Shown here: one piece after another, positions 8,720 through 17,264 of the stretch
Position numbering within the stretch: the stretch's first letter is position 1
How the letters are laid out: each line of letters opens with the position of its first letter
NCBI GenBank assembly: GCA_032358255.1
Contig: JAULBX010006664.1
Span: 62,001-126,000, forward strand
Origin: Heterotrichella gracilis
Lineage: Eukaryota; Sar; Xanthophyceae; Tribonematales; Xanthonemataceae
Direction of reading: 5' to 3'
Length of the DNA stretch: 64,000 nucleotides
Translations under genes and position numbers: made by a program
Notes under the pieces: generated by a model
Databases searched by the model: none
Seen by the model: only the letters and a program-made list of their open reading frames with translations
Told to the model about the DNA's origin: nothing

Positions 8720-10132
8720 TTATTTTGATGAACTACAAGCTTGCGAAACTATTTCAGCATCTACGCCAGCCACTTTACTAATAGCAGCAAAGCCACCGTT
8801 AACGTTAGTTAAGTTCTTATAGCCATTTGCTTTTAAGATTGAAATTGCTATCATGCTTCTGTATCCGCCGGCGCAATGAATCATGTAAGGATGGTTTTTA
8901 TCTTTCGAATCTATCCAGTCAAAAATAAAATCAAGTGGTTTACTTTCACCGTTCATTAAATGTGCCGAATCATATTCTCCCGGTTTTCTAACATCAATAG
9001 TTTCAACTCCTTTTTTGTACCCTTTAGAATAAAATTCCTCGGCATTAACAGTGGCAACTTTTTCTGTTTTTTTACCAGCGGCTATCCATGCATCCATTCC
9101 TCCCTCGAGGTAACCAATACAATTATCATAACCTACGCGTGATAAACGCATAACAGTTTCTTCTTCTTTGCCTTTTGGTGCAATTAATAAAATAGGAAAA
9201 TTAATATCACTTATCAATGTACCAACCCATGGGGCGAATTGTCCGTCTAACCCAATAAATAACGAGTTAGGTATATTTGCTTCTGCATATTCGTCCGCTT
9301 TTCTAACATCTAAAACAATTGGCTTAACGTTTTGCATCAACTCTTCAAACTCACTCACAGATAAGCCATGCGAGCCATCTTTTAAAACTTCAGAATAATT
9401 TTTATATCCTTGTTTATTTAAGAACGCGTTTTTTTGAAAGTATTGTGGTGCTGGTAAAATACCTGTAGTTAACTCTTTAATAAAATCTGCCTTAGAAATA
9501 TTTTGTAATGCATAATTTACTTTTTTCTGATTGCCCAAAGTGTCAAAAGTTTCTTTGCTCATATTTTTGCCACAGGCAGAACCTGCACCGTGAGCGGGAT
9601 ATACGATCACATCATCCGGCAGAGGCATTATTTTATTTCTTAAACTTTCGTAAAGCATGCCTGCAAGGTCTTCTTGCGTGAGATCAGATTTTATCGCTAG
9701 ATCCGGTCTGCCAACATCACCAATAAATAATGTATCACCGGTAAAAATTGCTTTTGGTCTTTTAGCTTCATCTAATAATAAAAATGTTGCAGACTCTAGA
9801 GTATGTCCCGGTGTGTGCAATAATTTTAATGTTAAACCACCGATCTTAAATTCCTCATTATCTGCAGCAACATGACTTTTATAGTCCGTTTTTGCGCTTG
9901 GTCCAAAAACAATTGTTGCACCTGTAGCATTCGCCAGATCAACATGCCCGCTTACAAAATCGGCGTGAAAATGTGTTTCAAAAATATATTTTAAAGTATC
10001 TTTATTTTGTTTTAAAAGATCAAGGTAAGGTTGAGTTTCGCGCAATGGGTCAATGATAGCAGCCTCGCCATTGTGAGAAATATAATATGCGCCCTGTGCT
10101 AAACAATTCGTGTAAAGTTGTTCTACCTTCAT
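8720..10132 (-). CDS. metallo-beta-lactamase fold hydrolase with two rhodanese domains
   Basis: A 470-residue sulfur enzyme. Residues 1-200 are an ETHE1/persulfide-dioxygenase-like MBL domain: metal ligands HFHAD (H54, H56, D58), H110 region, D133 in TGDTLFIGDVGRPD, and H181 in YPAHGAG. Rhodanese domain 1 (about 258-355) lacks a catalytic Cys (IAPKG at its place); domain 2 (about 362-455) has one, C420 in MIHCAGGYRS. The pairing suggests oxidation or transfer of persulfide sulfur in the cytoplasm. The open frame extends 30 codons further upstream, but MKVEQLYTNC is the conserved start and the longer form would run into the divergent RidA gene. Confidence 0.9.
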   Translation of the reverse strand: MKVEQLYTNCLAQGAYYISHNGEAAIIDPLRETQPYLDLLKQNKDTLKYIFETHFHADFVSGHVDLANATGATIVFGPSAKTDYKSHVAADNEEFKIGGLTLKLLHTPGHTLESATFLLLDEAKRPKAIFTGDTLFIGDVGRPDLAIKSDLTQEDLAGMLYESLRNKIMPLPDDVIVYPAHGAGSACGKNMSKETFDTLGNQKKVNYALQNISKADFIKELTTGILPAPQYFQKNAFLNKQGYKNYSEVLKDGSHGLSVSEFEELMQNVKPIVLDVRKADEYAEANIPNSLFIGLDGQFAPWVGTLISDINFPILLIAPKGKEEETVMRLSRVGYDNCIGYLEGGMDAWIAAGKKTEKVATVNAEEFYSKGYKKGVETIDVRKPGEYDSAHLMNGESKPLDFIFDWIDSKDKNHPYMIHCAGGYRSMIAISILKANGYKNLTNVNGGFAAISKVAGVDAEIVSQACSSSK

Positions 10133-10137
10133 AAAAA

Positions 10138-10145
10138 CAAAATTA
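10138..10145 (-). promoter_or_regulatory. candidate -7 promoter box (TAATTTTG)
   Basis: On the minus strand TAATTTTG matches the Bacteroidota -7 consensus TAnnTTTG exactly, but it ends only 5 bases before the ATG of the MBL-rhodanese gene, so the transcript would be nearly leaderless. No convincing -33 TTG is seen. Chance matches are common in AT-rich DNA. Confidence 0.35.
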
Positions 10146-10191
10146 CAATTAAATGCCTTTAAAGGAATATATTTTGTAAATAGAATATCGT

Positions 10192-10199
10192 TAAATTTG
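10192..10199 (+). promoter_or_regulatory. candidate -7 promoter box (TAAATTTG)
   Basis: TAAATTTG fits TAnnTTTG exactly, 21 bases upstream of the RidA-like start at 10221. A TTTG at 10173-10176 is closer (15 bases) than the usual 19-21, so only the -7 element is convincing. Confidence 0.4.
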
Positions 10200-10220
10200 T
10201 AAAATAAGAAATAGCAAGAC

Positions 10221-10643
10221 ATGTCAAATTCAGAAAAAATAGAATCATCAAAGGCACCTGAGCCTGTTGGTTTATACCCACACGCCCGTAAGATCGGTAA
10301 TTTACTTTTTTTAAGTGGTGTTGGCCCGCGTGAAAAAGGAACGAAAAAAATTCCCGGAGTTGAACTGGATGAGAATGGTTTAATTGTAAGTTATGATATT
10401 GAGAAGCAGTGTCATAGCGTTTTTAGAAATATAAAATATATTTTAGAGGACTCGGGCAGCAGTTGGGATAAAATTGTAGACGTAACGGTTTTTTTAACCA
10501 ATATGAAAGATGATTTTCCGATCTATAATCGTATTTGGGCTGAATATTTTAAAGAAAATCCCCCTTGCAGAACAACTATCGAGATTAATAAATTACCAAC
10601 GCCTATTGCTATAGAGTTAAAAGTTATTGCCGTAACTAGTTAA
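10221..10643 (+). CDS. RidA-family protein, 2-aminomuconate-deaminase-like
   Basis: A 140-residue cytosolic member of the RidA/YjgF family. The N-terminus PVGLYPHARKIGNLLFLSGVGPR and the C-terminal NPPCRTTIEINKLPTPIAIELKVIAV contain the conserved trimer-interface strands; the Arg in PCRTT matches the family's substrate-carboxylate Arg. The inserted GPREKGTKKIPGV block recalls the 2-aminomuconate deaminase subgroup of tryptophan catabolism, but no other genes of that route are nearby, so a general enamine deaminase is equally possible. It is divergent from the MBL-rhodanese gene, with an 88-base shared upstream region. Confidence 0.85.
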   Translation: MSNSEKIESSKAPEPVGLYPHARKIGNLLFLSGVGPREKGTKKIPGVELDENGLIVSYDIEKQCHSVFRNIKYILEDSGSSWDKIVDVTVFLTNMKDDFPIYNRIWAEYFKENPPCRTTIEINKLPTPIAIELKVIAVTS

Positions 10644-10748
10644 TATTCAAATATTTAAAATCAAATAAGGGATTTTTTTAAATAGGAAATTTCCTAAACA
10701 ATTGCTGTTAACATTTGTTGGTGAGTAATATGGCTAATTTGGTGACAT

Positions 10749-10799
10749 AATTAGTCCGATTTATCGAATAATTTTCATAATTTAGTTAAAAATTAGTCC
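10749..10799 (+). repeat. pair of 9-base direct repeats upstream of the stress-protein gene
   Basis: AATTAGTCC occurs at 10749-10757 and again at 10791-10799, 42 bases apart (about four helical turns) on the same face of the DNA, the second copy ending just before the ATG at 10801. This spacing fits binding sites for a regulator, but it is a single observation and may be chance. Confidence 0.35.
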
Positions 10800-10800
10800 A

Positions 10801-11631
10801 ATGTTAATTCACTCAAACCAATCCGTTTTAATTCCTGTAGACTTTTCAAAGCAATCTCTTGTTGCTGTTAAACAAGCCTACAATTTGGCCAAGTATACAA
10901 AGTCCAAAATAATTTTAATGCACGTTTCAACTAAAAGTGTTGATGAGAATAAAGCAGAGCTAGAAGCATTGGCAGCCTCAACAAGAAGTGAATCAGGATT
11001 GGAAGTAGAAACATTAAATTTAAAAGGTGACGTTTACGAATTAACAGATAAAAAAGCAGCAGAATTAAAATGTTCGCTAATAGTTATTGGTCTTGACTCG
11101 CATGTGCGTTTCAGAAGTTTTATGGGTGGAAGTAATGTAACTAAATTCATTAAAAATGCACCCTGCCCCGTAATTACAATACGTTCAGCAGATAATCGCG
11201 ATGGTTGTAGAAACATTATTATGCCATTTGATCTTAGCCCCGAAAGCCGCGAGAAAGTTTCAATTGCTGTTCAATTAGCGCACTTTTACAATGGTGATAT
11301 TCGTATCGTTTCGGTGTTCCATCCAAATGATGACAAATACGAAAATAAATTGTTACCGTATTTACAGCAAGTTAAAAAATTCATAAAAGAAAAGGGCATC
11401 AATTGTACCAATAAATCTATTCCTACTACTAAACCTGCCGAAGCAATTGTTGAGTACGCTAACAAAAATGATGGTGACTTAATTGTGCAGATGAATCAAA
11501 AAGATCTGAGTATTGGCGATATGTTTAGTGGAACAGTAGGTGAAAAAATTGTAGAAATTAGTAACCTTCCGGTTATTACCATTCCACCAATGAAGCGTGA
11601 GAGTATGAGCCACTTTGGTAGTGGAATGTAA
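10801..11631 (+). CDS. universal stress protein, two tandem Usp domains
   Basis: A 276-residue protein made of two Usp domains, about residues 5-135 and 140-270. Each begins with a hydrophobic strand and Asp (LIPVDFS; IIMPFDLS) and ends with the family's closing strand (NAPCPVITIRS; NLPVITIPP). The ATP-binding G-2x-G-9x-G(S/T) motif appears in altered form (GLDSHVRFRSFMGGSNV in domain 1; MNQKDLSIGDMFSGTVGE in domain 2), so nucleotide binding is uncertain. Cytosolic stress or energy sensing is the usual role. The upstream 157 bases hold a pair of direct repeats but no other gene. Confidence 0.88.
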   Translation: MLIHSNQSVLIPVDFSKQSLVAVKQAYNLAKYTKSKIILMHVSTKSVDENKAELEALAASTRSESGLEVETLNLKGDVYELTDKKAAELKCSLIVIGLDSHVRFRSFMGGSNVTKFIKNAPCPVITIRSADNRDGCRNIIMPFDLSPESREKVSIAVQLAHFYNGDIRIVSVFHPNDDKYENKLLPYLQQVKKFIKEKGINCTNKSIPTTKPAEAIVEYANKNDGDLIVQMNQKDLSIGDMFSGTVGEKIVEISNLPVITIPPMKRESMSHFGSGM

Positions 11632-11653
11632 ACTTAACTTAAGCAATAAATTC

Positions 11654-12439
11654 TTACTGCTTTACAGTCTTTAAAGGTTTTGCCGTTGGTTTCGCCTTTA
11701 ATGGCCTAAAGAAATAAGTCAACCTTAATCCCGCAAAATTTCCATTGGTTTTAAAGTCATGTGAATAGGTCATACCATCAATAGTATAATTAACAGTTGA
11801 GGTTGCCAATTGCCTTAAACCGGCATTAAACAACAAACTTGCGTTTAAAATACCCCCTTTTTTAAATACTTTTTCGCGCGCTACTGAAAAGCGTAACATG
11901 GTGTAACCACCACCGCTGGTAGAAGAAACACTACTTAAAGCACTAGGACAATTACTTAACCCTGTTGCACAATCGCTTGGCGGATAAAGACTTTTGCCAA
12001 TGGTTTGCGCCCCGACAAAATTTTGCGAGAAACCGCCACCAATAAGCCATTTGGCGTTCTTACAGTTTGGATTGAATTTGTAATAGATCATGAATGGCAG
12101 ATCTAACGCCGTAAACTCGCTCTTTAAGCCTGAAAAGTGAGACTTCGGACTATATAAAGAGTAATTCTCAGCTAAAGCATATTGAAAGCCAAAGGTGTTA
12201 AAACCAAGGCCAAACGTGCCCATCCAGTGTGGATTAAGGTCGTATCGCACATTAAAATTGATGGCAGCGGCATCAAATTTATTTTGATGAAAGCGGGCAT
12301 TTGCATTGGACATGCCACCCGCAAACTCAGACCTATTGCCCTGAAAGCCCCACTGTATGCCAAATCTCCATGTATCTGTTTCTTGCGAAAACCCTGTTAA
12401 GGCTAAACAAGTTAATGCTGATAAGAGTAATTTTTTCAT
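11654..12439 (-). CDS. outer-membrane beta-barrel protein
   Basis: A 261-residue protein with a signal peptide (MKKLLLSALTCLALTGFSQ) and a series of amphipathic beta strands (for example LNPHWMGTFGLGFNTFGFQYAL and GLRLTYFFR), typical of a 'porin family' barrel in this phylum. A Cys pair (DCATGLSNCP) lies in one extracellular loop about residues 155-165 and may form a disulfide. A short Lys-rich tail follows the final strand, so it does not end in the usual aromatic residue. Convergent with the stress-protein gene (22 bases apart). Cargo unknown. Confidence 0.7.
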   Translation of the reverse strand: MKKLLLSALTCLALTGFSQETDTWRFGIQWGFQGNRSEFAGGMSNANARFHQNKFDAAAINFNVRYDLNPHWMGTFGLGFNTFGFQYALAENYSLYSPKSHFSGLKSEFTALDLPFMIYYKFNPNCKNAKWLIGGGFSQNFVGAQTIGKSLYPPSDCATGLSNCPSALSSVSSTSGGGYTMLRFSVAREKVFKKGGILNASLLFNAGLRQLATSTVNYTIDGMTYSHDFKTNGNFAGLRLTYFFRPLKAKPTAKPLKTVKQ

Positions 12440-12596
12440 GCTGCGTTATTTTAATTAAAGTTATAATTTTTTAAATACAATTAAAAATATTTGCCTCATT
12501 TTGACCTCTTTTTAACGTTAGGGTTTAATGCACATTCAGAGTTTTTTGTTAAATTCGCTCTCCTTTTTAAAAAGGAACATAGTCTCTAAAAACAAA

Positions 12597-15500
12597 ATGA
12601 AGAAGTACCCTGAATATAAAAAATTAGACCTCTCGCAGATCTCAAAAGATATTTTACAGTTTTGGGAAAAAGATAGAACCTTTGAAAAATCTATCTCCAC
12701 CCGTGACGAAAATAAACCATGGGTTTTTTATGAAGGACCACCAAGTGCAAATGGTATGCCCGGCATTCATCACGTTATGGCGCGCGCTATTAAGGATATT
12801 TTTTGTCGTTTTAAAACATTGCAAGGTTACCAGGTTAAACGTAAAGCCGGTTGGGATACACATGGTTTACCAATCGAATTAGGAGTAGAAAAATCTTTAG
12901 GGATTACCAAAGAAGATATTGGTAACGAAAAAAGTAAAAAATATATTTCGGTTGAAGACTACAACAAAGCTTGTCGTAAAGAAGTAATGAAATACACTGA
13001 TAAGTGGGAAGACGTTACGGCGAAGATGGGTTATTGGGTAGATATGAGCGACCCTTATATCACTTACGAAAATAAATACATTGAAAGTGTTTGGTGGTTG
13101 TTACAAAACCTTTCTAAAAAAGATCTGTTATACAAAGGCTTTACCATACAGCCCTACTCACCAGCTGCAGGAACAGGTTTAAGTTCACACGAATTAAATC
13201 AACCCGGTTGTTACAGGGATGTGAAGGATAGAACGGCTACGGTTCAGTTCAAAGTTAAAGATAATTCAAAATTTAAAAATCAAAATTTAGAAGGTGATGT
13301 TTATTTTTTAGCATGGACAACAACACCATGGACCTTACCATCGAACACTGCCTTAGCAGTCGGAAAAGATATTGAATACGTTTTTGTAAAGAGCTTTAAC
13401 CCATTTAGCGGTACACCACAAACCGTTATATTGGCAAAAGACCTTTTAAATAAATATTTTTCAGAAAAACATACGGATCTTAAGTTTGAAGATTATAAAG
13501 CCGGAGATAAAAACATCCCTTTTAAAATTGTTGGTCATGCCAAGGGTTCAGATCTTGCGGGCATTTCCTACGAACAACTTTTACCTTTTGTGCAACCTAC
13601 AGATGGCGATGCGTTTAAAGTTTTGGTTGGCGATTTTGTTACTACCACTGATGGAACAGGCATCGTGCACATTGCGCCAAGCTTTGGTGCGGATGACTTT
13701 AGAGTGGCAAAACAAAATGGTTTTGGTTCATTAACATTGGTGGACAAGCGTGGTAAATTTTTACCCGAAGTGCAGGATGGCGTTTTTCTTTATGGCGAAG
13801 AGTTTGTGAAAGAAGCATATCTGAATGATGTTGAAAAACAAACTGAATTTGAAAAGCAGAAAAAAATATTAGAAGCCAATCATAAAATAAAAGACCTTAA
13901 AGTTTATTTAAGTGTTGACGAGCGCATTGTTTTAAAATTACAGGAAGAAGGTAAACTCTTTAAAAAAGAAACCTACGAGCACAGTTACCCACATTGCTGG
14001 AGGACTGATAAACCTGTTCTATATTACCCATTAGATAGCTGGTTCATCAAATCTACGGCCATGAAGGATCGTATGATAGAACTGAATAAGACCATTAACT
14101 GGAAACCTGAAGCAACCGGCACAGGGCGTTTTGGTAACTGGTTAGAGAATCTAAATGACTGGAATTTATCACGTTCACGTTTTTGGGGTATTCCAATTCC
14201 AATTTGGACAAGCGAAGATGGTGCAGAGCAAATTGTAATTGGTAGTGCTGAAGAATTAAAAAAAGAAATTGATAATGCGGTTGCAAAAGGGGTTATGCAA
14301 AGTAATCCTTTAGCAAAATTTGTTCCCGGAAATTTTAGTGAAGAAAATTACGACACCTTTGATCTACATAAGCCATATGCTGATACGATCTATTTAGAGA
14401 AGAATGGAAAAAAACTAACCCGCGAACCTGATCTTATCGATGTTTGGTTTGATAGTGGGGCCATGCCTTATGCGCAGGTGCATTATCCATTCGAGAATAA
14501 AGAACTTATTGACAAGAAAAAATATTTCCCGGCAGATTTTATTGCTGAAGGTGTTGATCAAACACGTGGTTGGTTCTTTACACTACATGCTATTGCTGTA
14601 ATGAATTTTGATTCGGTTGCATACAAAAATGTTGTATCTAACGGTTTGGTGCTTGACAAGAATGGTAATAAAATGAGCAAGCGTTTAGGCAACGCGGTTG
14701 ATCCATTTGAAACTTTAGAAAAATACGGTGCCGATGCCACACGTTGGTACATGATAGCAAACGCCGCGCCTTGGGATAATTTAAAATTCGACCTGGAAGG
14801 TATTGGCGAAGTGCAGCGTAAATTATTTGGTACGCTTTACAACACCTATGGTTTCTTCTCTTTGTATTCTAATGTAGATGGATTTGTGGTGGATGAAAAG
14901 AATCAAACGCCAATTGAAAGCAGAATTGAATTAGACAGATGGATCATTTCAAAACTACAATCGTTAGTTGAAGAGGTTACTTTGTATTATAATGAGTACG
15001 AACCACACCGTGCAGCCCGCGCTATTGAAGAATTTGTTGATGAGCATTTAAGTAACTGGTACGTACGTTTAAGTCGCCGCCGTTTTTGGCGTGGCGAAAT
15101 GAGCAGCGATAAAATTGCAGCTTACGAAACATTGCACACCTGCTTAACTACTGTATCGCAGTTGATGAGTCCTATTGCACCATTTTTTGCAGATTGGATG
15201 TATCAGAACTTAACTATCAATAACCAATCGGTTCATCTTACAAAATTGGTTGAGGTTAAAAAACAACATCAGGATAAATCTTTGGAAGAACGAATGGAAT
15301 TAGCGCAGAAGATCTCTTCGATGGTCCTATCTATTCGTAAAAAAGAAAATTTAAAAGTGCGTCAACCTTTACAACGTATTCAGATCCCAATATTGGATAA
15401 AGCTTTCCAGGATAAAATTGATGCGGTGAAAGATCTTATTTTAAGTGAAGTAAATGTAAAGGAAATTGATTTTGTAAATGAAAGTCAAACGCAGATCGTA

Positions 15501-16031
15501 AAAAATCTGAAACTTAATTTTAAAACACTTGGAAAAAAATGCGGACAAAACATGAAAGCTGTTCAGGCCTTTGCAAATGATAATGGCGCGAAAATTATTT
15601 CAAGCATAGAAAAAACTGGTGCTTTTACAATTGAACTAAATGGCACAAACATTGTTTTAGAAGCAGAAGATGTTGAGATCATACCTGTAGATATTCCAGG
15701 ATGGAAAGTAGCCAATAATGGCCCTTTAACTGTGGCTCTTGATGTTAATTTATCTGAGGAGTTAAAGAACGAAGGATTGGCTCGCGAGGTGGTTAATCGC
15801 ATCCAGAACATGAGGAAAGACGCTGGTTTTGAGGTTACTGACAAGATTTTGGTCAAAATTCAGCAAAATTCCGAATTGGATAATGCTATTAAAAACAATT
15901 TGAGTTATATTTGTTCTGAAACTCTAACGAATGACCTGCAATTGGTGCAAAATTTGTCTGCCGCCAATGCCAGTAAAATAGAAGTAGACGAGCTGATTAC
16001 TACATTAATCTCCATTGAAAAATTAAATTAA
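12597..16031 (+). CDS. ileS: isoleucyl-tRNA synthetase, IleRS2-like with GxHH motif
   Basis: Class I synthetase charging tRNA-Ile, 1144 residues. I place the start at MKKYPEYKKL (12597); the frame is open 23 codons further upstream but homologues start here. Visible: the signature region ANGMPGIHHV (residues 51-60), where the class I HxGH reads GIHH (56-59); WDTHGLPIELGVEK just after; the CP1 editing domain with TTTPWTLPSNTALAVG; KMSKR at 692-696; and a long C-terminal anticodon-binding region. The length and motifs fit the IleRS2 (eukaryote-like) clade, which is generally less sensitive to mupirocin. It is followed by the DksA-like gene after 11 bases. Confidence 0.96.
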   Translation: MKKYPEYKKLDLSQISKDILQFWEKDRTFEKSISTRDENKPWVFYEGPPSANGMPGIHHVMARAIKDIFCRFKTLQGYQVKRKAGWDTHGLPIELGVEKSLGITKEDIGNEKSKKYISVEDYNKACRKEVMKYTDKWEDVTAKMGYWVDMSDPYITYENKYIESVWWLLQNLSKKDLLYKGFTIQPYSPAAGTGLSSHELNQPGCYRDVKDRTATVQFKVKDNSKFKNQNLEGDVYFLAWTTTPWTLPSNTALAVGKDIEYVFVKSFNPFSGTPQTVILAKDLLNKYFSEKHTDLKFEDYKAGDKNIPFKIVGHAKGSDLAGISYEQLLPFVQPTDGDAFKVLVGDFVTTTDGTGIVHIAPSFGADDFRVAKQNGFGSLTLVDKRGKFLPEVQDGVFLYGEEFVKEAYLNDVEKQTEFEKQKKILEANHKIKDLKVYLSVDERIVLKLQEEGKLFKKETYEHSYPHCWRTDKPVLYYPLDSWFIKSTAMKDRMIELNKTINWKPEATGTGRFGNWLENLNDWNLSRSRFWGIPIPIWTSEDGAEQIVIGSAEELKKEIDNAVAKGVMQSNPLAKFVPGNFSEENYDTFDLHKPYADTIYLEKNGKKLTREPDLIDVWFDSGAMPYAQVHYPFENKELIDKKKYFPADFIAEGVDQTRGWFFTLHAIAVMNFDSVAYKNVVSNGLVLDKNGNKMSKRLGNAVDPFETLEKYGADATRWYMIANAAPWDNLKFDLEGIGEVQRKLFGTLYNTYGFFSLYSNVDGFVVDEKNQTPIESRIELDRWIISKLQSLVEEVTLYYNEYEPHRAARAIEEFVDEHLSNWYVRLSRRRFWRGEMSSDKIAAYETLHTCLTTVSQLMSPIAPFFADWMYQNLTINNQSVHLTKLVEVKKQHQDKSLEERMELAQKISSMVLSIRKKENLKVRQPLQRIQIPILDKAFQDKIDAVKDLILSEVNVKEIDFVNESQTQIVKNLKLNFKTLGKKCGQNMKAVQAFANDNGAKIISSIEKTGAFTIELNGTNIVLEAEDVEIIPVDIPGWKVANNGPLTVALDVNLSEELKNEGLAREVVNRIQNMRKDAGFEVTDKILVKIQQNSELDNAIKNNLSYICSETLTNDLQLVQNLSAANASKIEVDELITTLISIEKLN

Positions 16032-16042
16032 AATTAATTATT

Positions 16043-17137
16043 ATGGCTAAAAAGAAAGACAGTAAAAAGGATAAAAAGGCCAAACCTGTTGCAAAACCTG
16101 CTAAAAAAGCAAGCAAACCTGCCCCTAAAAAAGCAGCAAAACCTGCTAAAAAAAATACGCCAAAACCTGCTAAAAAAGCAGACAAACCTGTTGCGAAAAA
16201 GGTTGTAAAACCTGTTGCCAAGAAGGCTGCTACGCCGGCAAAAAAAGCTGCAAAACCTGTTGAAAAGAAGAAAGAAATAAAACCCGTACTAAAAACAAAA
16301 CCTGTGTTGAAAGAAGTGCCGAAAGGAAAAAAAGCAAGTGGTAAGCCAATTGAAGCGATCGCAAAAAAAGGAAAAGATAAAAAAGCCGGAAAAGTAAAAG
16401 GCAAAAAGAAAGGAAAAGGGGGCGATGATGACGATGATGATATTCCTGATGAAGAAGAAGACGATTCTGATGTTGAGGTAAAAGATGATTACGAAAAACC
16501 GGAAGATGATGATGCTGCAGTTCTTGAAGGAGGATTAGATGAAGCCGGATTAGTTGATCTTGAGGGTGGCCCCGCCGAAATTGATGAAGATGATGACGAA
16601 GTGCCTGAAAAACGTGGTCGCGGTCGTAGAAAGAAAAACGATGGTCGCTCAAGCGGAAACAGCATGGAAGCGTACATTCGTAACAGACCATTACAAATTG
16701 ACATCAATAAACCATTAATTAAAAAGAGCAAAGAAGAAGTTCCTAAGCCGTTTGTAAATACAAAAGATAATCGTACGCGTTATTCTGATAAAGAACTAAC
16801 TGAGTTTAAAGAATTGATATTATCAAAATTGAAAGAAGCGCAAACCGATTACGATCTTTTAAAACAAACATTAAGCAACGAAGATAATCATGGTACTGAC
16901 GATACTTCGCCAACATTTAAGTTGCTAGAAGACGGAAGTGATGTAATGAGCAAAGAAGAAACTGCGCAATTAGCATCCCGCCAGGAAAAGTATATTGTTA
17001 ACTTAAAAAATGCTTTAGTACGTATAGAAAACAAAACTTACGGTATTTGCAGGGTTACCGGTAAATTAATACCTAAAGAGCGTTTACGTTCAGTGCCACA
17101 CGCTACTTTGGGCATTGATGCCAAGTTAAGCCAATAA
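16043..17137 (+). CDS. DksA/TraR-like regulator with H1-like and acidic N-terminal extension
   Basis: A 364-residue protein of three parts. Residues 1-126 are Lys/Ala/Pro-rich with many PAKKA/KPAKK units, like histone-H1-type nucleoid proteins. Residues 128-187 are strongly acidic (runs of Asp/Glu). A linker with RGRGRRKK (191-198) leads to residues 245-364, a DksA/TraR-type domain (TRYSDKELTEFKELIL, then IENKTYGICRVTGKLIPKERLRSVP). Only one Cys (C336) of the usual C4 zinc site remains. DksA proteins act on RNA polymerase with ppGpp. An internal ATG (residue 208) could yield the DksA part alone. Cotranscribed with ileS and ended by a strong terminator. Confidence 0.88.
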   Translation: MAKKKDSKKDKKAKPVAKPAKKASKPAPKKAAKPAKKNTPKPAKKADKPVAKKVVKPVAKKAATPAKKAAKPVEKKKEIKPVLKTKPVLKEVPKGKKASGKPIEAIAKKGKDKKAGKVKGKKKGKGGDDDDDDIPDEEEDDSDVEVKDDYEKPEDDDAAVLEGGLDEAGLVDLEGGPAEIDEDDDEVPEKRGRGRRKKNDGRSSGNSMEAYIRNRPLQIDINKPLIKKSKEEVPKPFVNTKDNRTRYSDKELTEFKELILSKLKEAQTDYDLLKQTLSNEDNHGTDDTSPTFKLLEDGSDVMSKEETAQLASRQEKYIVNLKNALVRIENKTYGICRVTGKLIPKERLRSVPHATLGIDAKLSQ

Positions 17138-17153
17138 TTTTTATTCAATTTTG

Positions 17154-17185
17154 AAAGGCCGTCTTTTTAAAAGGACGGCCTTTTT
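17154..17185 (+). terminator. rho-independent terminator after ileS-dksA-like
   Basis: Stem AAAGGCCGTC (17154-17163) pairs with GACGGCCTTT (17174-17183) around a short loop and is followed by further T residues, 17 bases after the stop of the DksA-like gene. One of the two clearest hairpin terminators in the window; the stem is A-flanked, so it may also work in reverse. Confidence 0.9.
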
Positions 17186-17244
17186 AATTTATAATTCTTT
17201 CACAATCAAGTTTAATTCTCGCCAAGAATAAACCATAAAAAGAG

Positions 17245-17252
17245 TATCTTTA
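17245..17252 (+). promoter_or_regulatory. candidate -7 promoter box (TATCTTTA) for lspA
   Basis: TATCTTTA, one base from TAnnTTTG, lies 12 bases before the lspA ATG and downstream of the terminator, where a new promoter is needed. The same TATCTTT core recurs ahead of the genes at 23020, 45020 and 59552. Confidence 0.4.
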
Positions 17253-17264
17253 TACCTTTAAAAA

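Noticed and set aside
10133-10222. Longer N-terminal form of the MBL-rhodanese protein
   Set aside because: The extra 30 residues are not typical of the family, overlap the divergent RidA start, and MKVEQLYTNC is the natural start.
12528-12596. Longer N-terminal form of isoleucyl-tRNA synthetase
   Set aside because: The 23 extra residues are not part of the family; homologues start at the Met at 12597.
16000-16691. Long open frames on the minus strand opposite the DksA-like gene
   Set aside because: They come from the Lys/Ala/Pro-rich and acidic codons read backwards (Phe- and Leu-rich products with no domain). The plus-strand gene has the conserved DksA domain and a terminator.
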